Of a stretch of DNA of 64,000 bases, positions 8,435 to 17,582 are shown in pieces. The stretch covers positions 326,496-390,495 of the forward strand of contig NZ_JADKPR010000002.1 in the NCBI RefSeq assembly GCF_015351475.1, written 5' to 3'. Position numbers and translations under genes: made by a program. A model generated the notes under the pieces. That model saw nothing but the letters and a program-made list of their open reading frames with translations. It made no database searches and had not been told where the DNA came from. The first letter of the stretch is position 1; each line of letters starts with the position of its first letter. The stretch comes from Flavobacterium sp. HJJ. GTDB lineage: Bacteria > Bacteroidota > Bacteroidia > Flavobacteriales > Flavobacteriaceae.

Positions 8435-9055
8435 TCAGATAAGAATCTGATTTTTTAAATAATCCATCGCAAATTTTCCTTCATTGAATAATAAATCAAG
8501 AACACTTAAATTGTTCAAAAAACCATGTTTATCATCAAAGACTTGAGGGTAAGGTTCGAAAACTGAATGGTCTTTTTTGCCATTTACTAAATAGCGGAAA
8601 TCAGTAATCTGCTGATTATCTATTTTATGAAAATATTCAGCTGTTGTGTCAAATTCTAATTTCATCCGCAGGCATTTACAGGTTATTTCCAATGCCTCGA
8701 AATTTAAATCCATCAAAAAAGTGTGTTTTTTTTGAAAAATTGGAATCAGATCATCTTCAAAATATTCAAAAAAAGGAGAACTTCTGTAAGCGGCTTCCAG
8801 AGATTTAAAATGTTGTTTTTGCCAGTCAAATTCCTGTTCAATCTTAATATCTTTTGTTTTCTGATGACTTAAATTAGAATGTTTTACAGGGATATTCAAT
8901 AGCTGAATACCATTTGGGCTATAAATATATGTTCTGTTTCGATTGGTCTGCTTTTGGAAATTATCTTCCATTTCAAACGTGATACTGTCTGACTGCGCCA
9001 TAGCGGCTAAATTGCTTATGGATGGAAAATAAGATGGATGCAGTAATGTTTTCAT
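8435..9055 (-). CDS. WbqC-like family protein
   Basis: The protein is 206 residues with the WbqC-like pattern: an N-terminal HPSYFPSISNLAAMAQSD, a middle NRTYIYSPNGIQLLNIPVKH, and DWQKQHFKSLEAAYRSSPFFEY. The HPSYFP and QHFKSLEAAYxxSPFF segments are the most conserved parts of the family. WbqC proteins occur in O-antigen clusters and, in Bacteroidota, as the last gene of the parAB-dapB-lepB operon; the biochemical function is not established. It lies 78 bases downstream of lepB on the same strand, with a word repeat in the gap, and is the likely end of that operon. Confidence 0.8.
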   Translation of the reverse strand: MKTLLHPSYFPSISNLAAMAQSDSITFEMEDNFQKQTNRNRTYIYSPNGIQLLNIPVKHSNLSHQKTKDIKIEQEFDWQKQHFKSLEAAYRSSPFFEYFEDDLIPIFQKKHTFLMDLNFEALEITCKCLRMKLEFDTTAEYFHKIDNQQITDFRYLVNGKKDHSVFEPYPQVFDDKHGFLNNLSVLDLLFNEGKFAMDYLKNQILI

Positions 9056-9065
9056 TTTTTTTTAA

Positions 9066-9133
9066 AGTTTCAAGATTCAGATATAAGGTTTCAAGTTTAG
9101 GCTGATGCCTGAAACTTGAAACCTGAAACTTTT
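9066..9133 (-). repeat. Word-type intergenic repeat (GAAACTTGAAACC words)
   Basis: The gap between lepB and wbqC is built from near-tandem words: TTTCAAGATTCAG, GGTTTCAAGTTTAGG, then the inverted form CCTGAAACTTGAAACCTGAAAC. The two halves can pair into a long imperfect hairpin. It runs up to the lepB stop. Confidence 0.6.
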
Positions 9134-10696
9134 TTAACTATTTGTTTTAGCTTTTCTTTTTTTCCAAAAATATTCACCAACAAAAAAGGCAGCAAGTGCA
9201 ATCAGGAATATTTTAAAATAGGATTGTGGCTGCCCTTCACCGTCAACAGTTGTAAATACTCTGTCCCAGCGGATTTTCCAATTGCTTTTTGGACCGTTAA
9301 TGCCATCGATACTCATCCAAATGAATATTGGCTTACCAACAATGTGGTTTTCCGGAACGTAACCCCAATAACGGCTGTCTTCAGAGTTATGGCGGTTGTC
9401 TCCCATCATCCAATAGTAGTTTTGACCAAAAGTATATGTTGTAGCCGCTTTGCCATTAATTATGATTTCATTGCCATTCACTTTCAGGTCGTTTTTCTCA
9501 TAATCAGTGATGATGGTTTTGTAAAAAGGTAAAGACTCTAATGTTAATGCAACTGTTTTTCCTTTTTGAGGGATATAAATTGGTCCAAAGTTATCTTGGC
9601 TCCATTGTTTAGTATGTGGAAAAATTCCGCTGTCAGCATTTTTATAAATAATTCTGTTTACACCTTTTATACCAGGTATGTTTTTTAATCTTTCAGCTCC
9701 GGCAGATGTTAATGCACTTATAACTAATGTGTCTCTAGTCTGCTGATTTAAGAAATAACCGCCGTCAGTGATATCCATATCTTTGAAAAGATATTCAAAG
9801 TCTATAGGTGTTTTACCATCTAAAATTACTTTGTATGAATACTGAGGTTTTGCGCGTTCAGGTAAAGCCAGTTCTTTTCCGTTAATATATACTAATCCGT
9901 CTTTTATTGATAAACTATCACCAGGAATGCCTACACATCTTTTTACATAATTTGATTTTTTATCAATAGGTTTGTCTGCTCTTAGTCCAGAGTGGTCTCT
10001 AAATTTATATACAGTATCTGCCGGCCAGTTAAAAACAACAATATCTGTACGGTTAATATTTTGTATGCCAGGAAGTCTAAGATAAGGTAATTGAGGCCAG
10101 TTCAAATATGATTTCTGCTTAGTCAAAGGGATGGTGTCATGTACCATAGGCATTGCAACAGTGGTCATTGGAACTCTGGCTCCATAATTCATTTTACTTA
10201 CAAATAAAAAGTCTCCTACTAATAATGATTTCTCTAATGATGAAGTAGGAATGGTGTATGGCTGGATAAAGTACGTGTGCACAATTGTGGCTACAATGAC
10301 AGCAAATAGTAATGAGCTGATTGTGTCGGCAGCTTTATGCTCTGGATCTGCATTTCTGTCAGCTATGTATGTTAATGATTGTGTGTAATTAAGGTAAAAG
10401 ATATAAAATCCTAAAGTCGCAATTACAATCAGGGTGTCTAGAGTGTTTTTTTTGCCAAAACTGCGAATAGTTTCCACCCAGATAACAGGAAACATTATCA
10501 AATTAATAATTGGGATGAAAAGTAATATAGTCCACCACGTTGGACGTCCGATTATTTTCATTAGAACAATAGCATTGTAAACTGGAATGGCAGCTTCCCA
10601 GCGTTTTCTCCCAGCACTTTCATATAATTTCCAAGTTCCTAAAAAATGAATAACCTGAACAGCGAAGAAAAATAAAATCCAATGATTTAGTGTCAT
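9134..10696 (-). CDS. lepB: Signal peptidase I (long Bacteroidota type)
   Basis: Signal peptidase I removes signal peptides from secreted proteins with a Ser-Lys dyad. Here the nucleophile is probably Ser153 in IPTSSLEKSLLVGD and the base Lys252 in NYVKRCVGIPGDS; the later box GDNRHNSEDSRYWG is also intact. At 520 residues it is far longer than enterobacterial LepB (about 320): three to four hydrophobic helices at the N-terminus precede the catalytic region, and an inserted segment of about 110 residues separates KRCVGIPGD from the GDNRHNS box. Both are typical of Bacteroidota. A final helix (about 495-510) with a Lys-rich tail ends the protein. It lies in the parA-parB-DUF5683-dapB-lepB-wbqC operon, 70 bases after dapB. 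Confidence 0.95.
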   Translation of the reverse strand: MTLNHWILFFFAVQVIHFLGTWKLYESAGRKRWEAAIPVYNAIVLMKIIGRPTWWTILLFIPIINLIMFPVIWVETIRSFGKKNTLDTLIVIATLGFYIFYLNYTQSLTYIADRNADPEHKAADTISSLLFAVIVATIVHTYFIQPYTIPTSSLEKSLLVGDFLFVSKMNYGARVPMTTVAMPMVHDTIPLTKQKSYLNWPQLPYLRLPGIQNINRTDIVVFNWPADTVYKFRDHSGLRADKPIDKKSNYVKRCVGIPGDSLSIKDGLVYINGKELALPERAKPQYSYKVILDGKTPIDFEYLFKDMDITDGGYFLNQQTRDTLVISALTSAGAERLKNIPGIKGVNRIIYKNADSGIFPHTKQWSQDNFGPIYIPQKGKTVALTLESLPFYKTIITDYEKNDLKVNGNEIIINGKAATTYTFGQNYYWMMGDNRHNSEDSRYWGYVPENHIVGKPIFIWMSIDGINGPKSNWKIRWDRVFTTVDGEGQPQSYFKIFLIALAAFFVGEYFWKKRKAKTNS

Positions 10697-10766
10697 AATT
10701 TGAAAAAGTTTATTGTTAAAATAGAAGATTAGATTTGAGGGTGAAATTCTATTCTATGATTGTTGT

Positions 10767-11465
10767 TTATGCATTTAGTACATCTTTCATGGTGAATACG
10801 CCATGCTTTCCAGCAAGCCATTCAGCAGCGATTACAGCTCCAAGGGCAAAACCTTCTCGATTATGAGCGGTATGTTTTATTTCGATAGAGTCTACTTCAG
10901 AGTTATAAGTGACTGTGTGTGTTCCGGGTACTGTTCCGGTTCTTATGGCTTCAATGTGAATTTCATTTTCTTTTGGTTTGTCCAATGTCCAATTGGAATA
11001 ACTGCTGTTTTTAATAACACCTTTGGCTAGTGAAATTGCTGTTCCGCTTGGAGCATCTAGTTTTTGATCATGATGGATTTCTTCCATGTCTACTTTGTAA
11101 TGGTCGAATTTTGACATGATCTTGGCTAAATATTCATTGAATTCGAAGAATAAATTAACGCCAAGGCTGAAATTTGAACTTGATATAAATCCTCCATTTT
11201 TTTCGGAACAAAGAGCAATCATTTCGTCATAATGCTCCAGCCAGCCGGTTGTGCCTGAAACCACAGGAACATTAGCGTTAAAACAGCTGGAGATATTGCT
11301 TACGGCAGCTGTCGGTACGCTGAAATCTATAGCGACATCGGCAGTTGACAGTCCGTCATATGTATTGAATTCATCTTTCTTTAAAACAATTTCATGACCT
11401 CTTTCTAAAGCAATTCTTTCAATCACCTGTCCCATTTTTCCGTATCCTAAAAGCGCAATTTTCAT
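10767..11465 (-). CDS. dapB: 4-hydroxy-tetrahydrodipicolinate reductase
   Basis: DapB reduces 4-hydroxy-tetrahydrodipicolinate with NAD(P)H in the lysine and diaminopimelate pathway, and so feeds peptidoglycan synthesis. The Rossmann loop GYGKMG is at residues 7-12, the nucleotide-binding GTTGW near 93, and the catalytic EIHHDQKLDAPSGTA near 132-146 carries the His-His, Lys and PSGTA substrate-binding loop. At 232 residues it is shorter than E. coli DapB (273), which is normal for Bacteroidota. It is preceded by the DUF5683 gene after 48 bases and followed by lepB. The start chosen is the ATG giving MKIALLGYGKMG. Confidence 0.95.
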   Translation of the reverse strand: MKIALLGYGKMGQVIERIALERGHEIVLKKDEFNTYDGLSTADVAIDFSVPTAAVSNISSCFNANVPVVSGTTGWLEHYDEMIALCSEKNGGFISSSNFSLGVNLFFEFNEYLAKIMSKFDHYKVDMEEIHHDQKLDAPSGTAISLAKGVIKNSSYSNWTLDKPKENEIHIEAIRTGTVPGTHTVTYNSEVDSIEIKHTAHNREGFALGAVIAAEWLAGKHGVFTMKDVLNA

Positions 11466-11513
11466 TATGTATATTTTTTTAATTTTTATAAAGAGACAAA
11501 ATAAATTTTGAAT

Positions 11514-12074
11514 CTAAAAACGATAATTAAGTGTTAGTCCTAAATTTGATTTGAATGTTACAGCATCAGGAGTTATTTCTGGTCTTATAGATAAAGTCTG
11601 ATTAACATTAAATTGGATTAATGCTGCATCTACATTGGCATCAATAATATTTAGTACATAAAAGCCAATTACAAAAAGTCCTGATAAAGAAGCGTTTCTT
11701 TGGTAAAATTCTTGTGCAGAAATTAATGATTTGTCGCTAAATTTGGCATAATAGGGATCGGGATTTCCAGCTAGGCGGCTTTTGTAAGCATCGCGGTATT
11801 CGTGGTACTTCTTTTTGTTGTCGGCATATAAATATAAACTGGTGCCCATTGCTCCATAAACTAAGGGTATTTTCCAGTATTTTTTATTGTATGCCTGGCC
11901 TAATCCGGGTAATATAGCTGAATAAAAGGCTGCCTTTGCTGGTGTCAAAGGATCTATGTCTATTGATTTTAAAGTGTCTTTAGGCTTTAAAACAGTTTCG
12001 GTTTTTGCTTGTGCAAAAACCGAAGCGTTTCCTATGAGAAAAAGCAATAACCCTATGGAAATGATTTTATTCAC
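11514..12074 (-). CDS. DUF5683 domain-containing membrane protein
   Basis: The protein is 186 residues with an N-terminal signal peptide (about 1-21, cleaved after FAQA) and then the DUF5683 core: AFYSAILPGLGQAYNKKYWKIPLVYGA, KKKYHEYRDAYKSR and ASLSGLFVIGFYVLNIIDANVDA. The core has two to three hydrophobic segments and ends in a beta-rich tail with LGLTLNYRF, whose terminal aromatic residue resembles outer-membrane proteins. The function is unknown, but the gene keeps its place between parB and dapB across many Bacteroidota. Its ATG overlaps the parB stop by one base, implying coupled translation. Confidence 0.85.
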   Translation of the reverse strand: MNKIISIGLLLFLIGNASVFAQAKTETVLKPKDTLKSIDIDPLTPAKAAFYSAILPGLGQAYNKKYWKIPLVYGAMGTSLYLYADNKKKYHEYRDAYKSRLAGNPDPYYAKFSDKSLISAQEFYQRNASLSGLFVIGFYVLNIIDANVDAALIQFNVNQTLSIRPEITPDAVTFKSNLGLTLNYRF

Positions 12075-12973
12075 TACCCTTCTATTAATTTTATAATCCT
12101 GTTGAAGTCCTCCTCTGAATGAAAAGGTATAGTGATTTTTCCTTTACCATTTCCAGCTACTTTCACATCAATTTTTGTTCCAAAATATTTGTTGAAAGTG
12201 CTCACATCTTCGTCGTTAATTTCAAAAGATGCTATTTTCGCAGGGATAGCAGGCTTTGGTTTTAAACTTTCATGGTAATTCTTTACCAAAGTCTCCGTTT
12301 CTCTTACTGAAAGATTTTGGCTTACTATTTTTTGGTAAATATCCGTCTGTACATCATGATCGTCAATGTTGATGATAGCACGGCCATGACCCATACTGAT
12401 AAAACCGTCACGAATTCCAGTCTGAATGATTGGATCTAATTTTAAAAGTCTTAAATAATTGGCAATGGTAGAGCGTTTTTTACCTACTCTTTCGCTCATC
12501 TGTTCTTGAGTTAACTGAATTTCGTCAATAAGTCTTTGGTATGATAGCGCAATCTCTATTGGATCCAAGTCATGACGCTGAATGTTTTCAACCAAGGCCA
12601 TAACTAGGGAATCATTATCGTTTGCAATACGGATATATGCAGGTACAGATGTAAGTCCAATTAATGCTGAAGCACGCAGACGGCGTTCTCCAGAAATTAA
12701 TTGGTATTTGTTAAAGTCTAATTTACGGACAGTAATAGGCTGAATTACCCCTAATTCCTTGATGGAAGTGGCTAGTTCGCGTAATGATTCCTCGTTGAAA
12801 TTACTTCGGGGCTGAAATGGATTTATTTCTATAGCATCAATTTCAAGCTCTATAATATTCCCGACAACTTTATCTGCATTTTTATCTTCCACCGATTGAA
12901 TATCGTTTTCAGGATCTTTTAATAATGCAGATAAACCTCTACCTAAGGCTTGTTTTTTTATTGCTTTTGACAT
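12074..12973 (-). CDS. parB: Chromosome partitioning protein ParB
   Basis: ParB binds parS sites near the origin, spreads as a CTP-dependent clamp and works with ParA in chromosome segregation. The order is usual: a basic N-terminal segment with ALGRGLSALL, the N-terminal CTPase domain with NPFQPR and ISGERRLRAS, the helix-turn-helix with SERVGKKRSTIANYLRLLKL-type residues (about 156-175), and a C-terminal dimerisation domain. The length, 299 residues, is typical. It starts four bases after the parA stop and overlaps the DUF5683 gene by one base. No clear parS palindrome was found in the window. Confidence 0.96.
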   Translation of the reverse strand: MSKAIKKQALGRGLSALLKDPENDIQSVEDKNADKVVGNIIELEIDAIEINPFQPRSNFNEESLRELATSIKELGVIQPITVRKLDFNKYQLISGERRLRASALIGLTSVPAYIRIANDNDSLVMALVENIQRHDLDPIEIALSYQRLIDEIQLTQEQMSERVGKKRSTIANYLRLLKLDPIIQTGIRDGFISMGHGRAIINIDDHDVQTDIYQKIVSQNLSVRETETLVKNYHESLKPKPAIPAKIASFEINDEDVSTFNKYFGTKIDVKVAGNGKGKITIPFHSEEDFNRIIKLIEG

Positions 12974-12977
12974 ACAG

Positions 12978-13745
12978 CTATTTAATGTTTTTCTTTATGA
13001 TTTCTTGAGCTAAATGAATATAATTTACCGCTCCTTTGCTTGTTGCGTCATAGTTGATGATGCTTTCGCCAAAACTTGGTGCTTCACTCAGTTTTACATT
13101 TCGTTGTATCACGGTTTCAAAAACCATATCATTAAAGTGTTTTTGAACTTCTTCTACAACCTGATTGGATAAACGCAGTCTGGAATCAAACATAGTCAAT
13201 AATAAGCCTTCAATATCCAGATCAGGATTGTGTATTTTTTGAATACTTTTTATTGTATTCAATAATTTTCCTAAACCTTCTAATGCAAAATATTCGCATT
13301 GAATTGGAATAACAACTGAATCTGCAGCAGTTAAGGCGTTTAAGGTCAAAAGTCCAAGAGACGGTGCACAGTCAATCAGGATATAATCGTATTGCTCTTT
13401 TACGTTTTCCAATGCAGTTTTGAGCATATATTCTCTGTTTTCTTTATCCACCAGTTCGATTTCAATCGCAACAAGATCGATATGTGCAGGAATTAAATCA
13501 ACATTTGGAGAGGAACATTTTATTACAGCCTCCAGCGGTGTGTGGCTGTGTTCGAGAATTTGATAGGTCCCAATTTCAACTGTTTCGACATCAATTCCTA
13601 ATCCAGATGTGGCATTTGCCTGTGGATCAGCATCGATTAGTAATACTTTTTTTTCTAATACACCAAGTGAAGCAGCTAGGTTAATAGAGGTTGTTGTCTT
13701 TCCAACCCCCCCTTTTTGATTCGCAATCGCTATGATTTTGCCCAT
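12978..13745 (-). CDS. parA: Chromosome partitioning ATPase ParA (Soj)
   Basis: A 255-residue ParA/MinD-family ATPase. The deviant Walker A loop KGGVGKTTTSINLA is at residues 11-24 with the signature Lys, followed by LLIDADPQANAT (A' box) and DYILIDCAPSLGLLT (Walker B). This length without an N-terminal DNA-binding extension marks the chromosomal Soj type rather than a plasmid ParA. It forms an ATP-dependent gradient on the nucleoid that drives ParB-parS complexes apart. It is the first gene of the six-gene minus-strand operon down to wbqC, with an upstream gap of 225 bases to the SDR gene that holds the SDR terminator. Confidence 0.96.
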   Translation of the reverse strand: MGKIIAIANQKGGVGKTTTSINLAASLGVLEKKVLLIDADPQANATSGLGIDVETVEIGTYQILEHSHTPLEAVIKCSSPNVDLIPAHIDLVAIEIELVDKENREYMLKTALENVKEQYDYILIDCAPSLGLLTLNALTAADSVVIPIQCEYFALEGLGKLLNTIKSIQKIHNPDLDIEGLLLTMFDSRLRLSNQVVEEVQKHFNDMVFETVIQRNVKLSEAPSFGESIINYDATSKGAVNYIHLAQEIIKKNIK

Positions 13746-13891
13746 TTATTTTCTAAATTTTGAACGGTAAAAATACAATTATTTATGGGTTTTGAAAATC
13801 TATTTTGTTAACAAAAAGAAATAGTTTTAAGACTTCTTTTAATATCTCGATAATTTCATGTATTCTCTACTGTTTTTGTGTTTGGAGGAAC

Positions 13892-13920
13892 AAAAAAGAG
13901 AACTGTATTAGCTCTCTTTT
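13892..13920 (-). terminator. Terminator after the SDR gene
   Basis: The arms AAAAGAGA (13894-13901) and TCTCTTTT (13913-13920) pair; on the minus strand the second arm runs into TTTTTTG. It lies 50 bases after the SDR stop and upstream of parA. Confidence 0.75.
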
Positions 13921-13970
13921 GGTGTTATATTTTATTTATTTGCTTTAAAAAGTAAGAATAATTTTAGATA

Positions 13971-14852
13971 CTAACGATTTTTTTTAGCTTTAATCATCAT
14001 TTCTAACTGATCCCAAAGTTCTTCAGGAATTGCTTCCAATAAATTAAATTGTCCGGCACCTTTTAGCCATTCGCCGCCATCAATAACAATTACTTCACCA
14101 TTTACATAGGCTGAAAAATCAGAAACTAAATAAGCCGCTAAATTGGCTAATTCCTGATGATCGCCGACTCTTTTTAGCGGGACTTTTTTGGCCATATCAA
14201 ATTTCTCGGCCAGATCTCCAGGTAATAATCGATCCCAGGCTCCTTTGGTAGGAAATGGACCGGGAGCAATAGCATTGGTACGGATGCCGTATTTTGCCCA
14301 TTCTACAGCTAGACTTCTCGTCATGGCTAAAACTCCTGCTTTGGCAGTTGCGCTGGGAACCACATATGCAGAACCTGTCCAAGAATAAGTTGTAACGATA
14401 TTTAAAACTGTTGCCGAAGTTTGTTTGGTATCAATCCAGTGTTTTCCAAAAGCAAGTGTACAGTTTTTGGTTCCCTTCAAAACAATGTCGATTACAGTGT
14501 CAAAAGCATTGGCTGATAAACGCTCTGTTGGCGAAATGAAATTTCCAGCCGCATTGTTTAGCAATACATCAACTCTGTTAAAAGCTTTCAATACTTCCTG
14601 AAGCATATTTTCTACTTCTTCATAATGACGTACGTCACACTGCAAAGGGAGACAAGTTCCTCCTGTTTGAGTTTCCAATTCTTGTGCAGTACTTTTCAGT
14701 TTGTCTAAATCTCTTGAAGTAATGGCAACTTTTGCTCCTAATTCTAAGAAATATTTGGTCATCGCTTTTCCTAAACCGCTTCCGCCTCCTGTAACTACTA
14801 TTACTTTGCCTTGTAAAGCATCGTCTCTTAACATTTTATCGGTATAACTCAT
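13971..14852 (-). CDS. SDR family oxidoreductase, 2,4-dienoyl-CoA reductase (DECR1)-like
   Basis: A 293-residue short-chain dehydrogenase. The cofactor loop is TGGGSGLGKAMT (about 21-32) with TSRD after beta-2, suggesting NADPH, then NNAAGNFISP. The classical YxxxK is absent; instead VTTYSWTGSAYVVPSATAKAG aligns with the mammalian dienoyl-CoA reductase pattern TIYAETGSGFVVPSASAKAG, with the likely Tyr in TTYSW and Lys in TAKAG. Downstream PGPFPTKGAWDRL and ELANLAAYLVSDFSAYVNGEV also follow that family. The probable role is reduction of 2,4-dienoyl-CoA or trans-2-enoyl-CoA esters during breakdown of unsaturated fatty acids. It is a single gene with its own terminator, so there is no contextual support. 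Confidence 0.85.
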   Translation of the reverse strand: MSYTDKMLRDDALQGKVIVVTGGGSGLGKAMTKYFLELGAKVAITSRDLDKLKSTAQELETQTGGTCLPLQCDVRHYEEVENMLQEVLKAFNRVDVLLNNAAGNFISPTERLSANAFDTVIDIVLKGTKNCTLAFGKHWIDTKQTSATVLNIVTTYSWTGSAYVVPSATAKAGVLAMTRSLAVEWAKYGIRTNAIAPGPFPTKGAWDRLLPGDLAEKFDMAKKVPLKRVGDHQELANLAAYLVSDFSAYVNGEVIVIDGGEWLKGAGQFNLLEAIPEELWDQLEMMIKAKKNR

Positions 14853-15191
14853 AATTTTTTATATTTTGAATTGTAAATATAATAAAATAAAATAGTATGC
14901 ATGCATAATTAATTTTAAAGCATTTGCATTGAAAAAAAAGATAAACACGAATCTCACCAATTAATACTAATTTTTACCAAAATTGAAACCAAATTTTACA
15001 AATTTTTACAGCTTAGGAGATTTTGTGTAATTGAATAGCAATCTTAATTCGTGCAAATTCGTGTAATTCGTGTCAAAAATTTTTAAAAGCAAATGCCGTG
15101 AATTAATTTGAGAAAGGCTAATTTTCTGAGATACTGTGTGGTTAAGTTTAGGGTGTTTATTATCAAAGACTTAGATATTTAGTAGCTATTT
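14853..15191. other. Intergenic interval with ATTCGTG word repeat
   Basis: The 339-base gap upstream of the SDR gene and downstream of the aminotransferase has no coding frame. It contains CACGAATCTCACCAATTAAT (14944 on) and, facing it, GTGCAAATTCGTGTAATTCG (about 15050-15070). These are inverted relatives of each other and of phrases at 29640-29810. The rest is unstructured AT-rich sequence. Confidence 0.55.
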
Positions 15192-16319
15192 TTAAATGGT
15201 ACACAATCTTCTTGATGCTTCTTCTAGTGTGAAATCGTCTTTAGCAAAACAGAATCGTATTAGTTTTAAATCTTTCCCATTTTCATAAAAAGTAGATATA
15301 GGAATGGCAGCCACACCGTAATCCGTTATTAATCGTTTGCAAAAATCTACGTCATTTTCATTCGAAATATTAGCATACGATGCTACTTGGAAATAAGTTC
15401 CTTCGCAGGGCATTAATTCGAATCGGCTGTTTTTTAATAATGATCTGAAATAATCTCGTTTTTCCTGATAGAATGTGCTGATTTCGTTTATATTGACACA
15501 GTCTAAATATTCTGAAACAGCTATTTGACAAATGCTGTTTACACTAAAGACCAGAAATTGATGCACTTTTTTGATTTCTTTCATTAAATGAATGGGAGCG
15601 ACGAGATAACCAATTTTCCAGCCTGTTACATGAAATGATTTTCCAAATGAGGAAACCGTGATACAGCGGTCAAGGAGTTTTGTACGGGTGTGGGTCGAAA
15701 TATGTTTATCTTCAAAAGTAATGTATTCATAAACTTCATCCGAGAGCAGTAATACATTTGGGTGTTTTTCTAAAAGGATTTCCAAATTTTCAAAATCGGA
15801 TTTATTTAGGATTTTACCTGTTGGATTGTGTGGATTATTGATGATAATCATTTTTGTTTTTTCGGAAAAAGCATCGGCAATCTTATCCCAATTAGGCGTG
15901 TAGTCGTTATTGAGTGCCACCCGAACGGGTTTTGCCTCGCTTAGTAAAATTGGTGCTTCGTAACAATCGTAGCTCGGGTCAAGAATGATTACTTCGTTAT
16001 TTGGTTTCAGCAAAGCCAGCAATGTAGTGAATATGGCTTGAGTAGCTCCGGCTGTCACGAGCAGTTCGGTTTCGGGAATGATGTTCCTGCTGTATGATGA
16101 TTTTATTAATGCGGTGATTTTGCTTAGTAAAGGCGGATATCCCGACATGGGCGTGTATTGGTGGACATCCTCATTTGCCAGTCTCGAAACGATTTGGGTA
16201 AGTCTTTCGTCAACGGGAAAGTTTGGAAATCCCTGCGAAAGATTGATTGCATTATGCTCTGACGCCATTTTTGACATTACGGTAAAAATACTGGTCGTTA
16301 CATTTGGTAATTTACTCAT
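15192..16319 (-). CDS. PLP-dependent aminotransferase, methionine/aromatic aminotransferase type (YbdL-like)
   Basis: A class I/II fold-type I aminotransferase of 375 residues. The start SKLPNVTTSIFTVMSKMA followed by INLSQGFPNFPVD is characteristic of the YbdL/kynurenine-aminotransferase branch, which prefers methionine, glutamine or aromatic amino acids. The cofactor residues are in place: NNPHNPTGK near 161, DEVYEYITF near 194 and the PLP Lys in SSFGKSFHVTGWKIGY near 225-240. A likely role is regeneration of methionine from its 2-oxo acid (methionine salvage) or general transamination, but the substrate is not settled by sequence alone. It is a single minus-strand gene; the TPR gene is its upstream neighbour after 127 bases. 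Confidence 0.85.
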   Translation of the reverse strand: MSKLPNVTTSIFTVMSKMASEHNAINLSQGFPNFPVDERLTQIVSRLANEDVHQYTPMSGYPPLLSKITALIKSSYSRNIIPETELLVTAGATQAIFTTLLALLKPNNEVIILDPSYDCYEAPILLSEAKPVRVALNNDYTPNWDKIADAFSEKTKMIIINNPHNPTGKILNKSDFENLEILLEKHPNVLLLSDEVYEYITFEDKHISTHTRTKLLDRCITVSSFGKSFHVTGWKIGYLVAPIHLMKEIKKVHQFLVFSVNSICQIAVSEYLDCVNINEISTFYQEKRDYFRSLLKNSRFELMPCEGTYFQVASYANISNENDVDFCKRLITDYGVAAIPISTFYENGKDLKLIRFCFAKDDFTLEEASRRLCTI

Positions 16320-16446
16320 GTGATAGATGAATTTATTCAGTTATATGAAAGTGGTTTTTAAAACCAAATTATACTAATGCCAATTTGTCTAAATGACGAT
16401 GAGGGATTTTGATGGATAATTTAGTGAGAATATAGAATGGGATTGA

Positions 16447-17313
16447 TCATGGTTTTTGAGGAGTCCCTTGATTCATCTTTTCCAAATCCTGTTTAAATTT
16501 TTCGATATAAGGTTTGAAGCGTTCATCTTTGTCAACTTGAGTGAGGTTTAACCACTCGTTGAATTTTTTTAAGTTATTCTGGCTGTAGAAGGCGCATAAA
16601 ATATTGAATGCGTTTTCAGACTTATAAGTTTTGTCGGTTATGTCTTTTTCTATTTTATAATAGGTTTTTATTGCATCAGGGAGCTGGTTGTTATATACTT
16701 GGGAGTAAAGTAATTGTTTGTAGGCATATGCATCGTCCGGTGTTTGTTTAATAGCTTCTTTCAAAACAGTAATGGCGTTTCCATATTGTTTTTGACAATT
16801 GTATGAAAAGGCAATCTCGGTTTTAAGGCCTTTGTAATTTGGGTCGATGGTTTTTACTTTTTCCAGGTAAGTTAATCCTTTGGCGCATTCATTCCATATG
16901 TTATAAGTAATGGCCCATCTGAATAATTTATCGGCTGCGTTTTCGCTTTCTTGATAAGCTTTGAGCCAATCGGGAGTTTTTGAAATATCAAATTCGGCAA
17001 AATAAGATTCGGGAATGATTGCTACTAATGATTTGTTGGGCTGTAATCGGAATTTCATAGTCCTATCTGCTTCTTTTTTGCTAATAAGAAATTTTCCGCT
17101 GCTGTTTATTTTGAAGGTACCGGCAAAATCGAAAGTTAAGCCTGTCTGATTATCCATATACACAAAGCCATAGCTGTAGGAACCGGATAAGTCGGAGGGA
17201 AAGACAACCCACTTATCTTCGCAGTCAATAGGTTTTAAATTGAAATCTAATTTGTCTTGAGCTGTACAGCAAATGCTTGTAAATAAACTTATAATTAAAA
17301 TGAAGATTTTCAT
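16447..17313 (-). CDS. Secreted tetratricopeptide repeat protein of unknown function
   Basis: The 288-residue protein has a short signal peptide (about 1-18; IFILIISLFTSICCTA, with cysteines but no clear lipobox). A beta-rich region follows (about 20-110: GSYSYGFVYMDNQTGLTFDF and further short strands), then TPR-like helices from about 125 (GLTYLEKVKTIDPNYKGLKT, ITVLKEAIKQTPDDAYAYKQ). It ends with a Lys/Gln/Pro tail. The beta domain plus TPR layout gives no specific function and I do not recognise the family. It is probably periplasmic. It is monocistronic, with 269 bases to the next upstream gene. Confidence 0.65.
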   Translation of the reverse strand: MKIFILIISLFTSICCTAQDKLDFNLKPIDCEDKWVVFPSDLSGSYSYGFVYMDNQTGLTFDFAGTFKINSSGKFLISKKEADRTMKFRLQPNKSLVAIIPESYFAEFDISKTPDWLKAYQESENAADKLFRWAITYNIWNECAKGLTYLEKVKTIDPNYKGLKTEIAFSYNCQKQYGNAITVLKEAIKQTPDDAYAYKQLLYSQVYNNQLPDAIKTYYKIEKDITDKTYKSENAFNILCAFYSQNNLKKFNEWLNLTQVDKDERFKPYIEKFKQDLEKMNQGTPQKP

Positions 17314-17533
17314 AGTTATTTGCTGATTTTAAAAGGAAGACTTAATGTGTTTTTATTTTCAAAATTAAGAAAAATTGTATTATGCCCTTTCTGGCTGGCT
17401 AATTGTTTTTTCAAAAAATAAAAACCTATTGCGTTAAAATAGACTTTTTGTCTTGCACTAGATTTTCTGCGGGTTTGCATGCCCAAATTTTGATTTAAGA
17501 GGGAGTTTAATTATTTTGAAATGATATAATATA

Positions 17534-17563
17534 AAAACAGCTCTGAAATTTTAGAGCTGTTTT
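17534..17563 (-). terminator. Terminator after the T9SS-tail remnant
   Basis: A perfect 11-base stem, AAAACAGCTCT (17534-17544) and AGAGCTGTTTT (17553-17563), has an eight-base loop; on the minus strand it runs into TTTTTATATTATATC. It lies 20 bases after the stop of the T9SS-tail frame. Confidence 0.85.
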
Positions 17564-17582
17564 GTGTTTTTTCAGTTGAAAA

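Noticed and set aside
9116..9532. Plus-strand open frame overlapping the end of lepB
   Set aside because: It lies antisense to a strongly supported gene, shows no family resemblance and starts within the word repeat.
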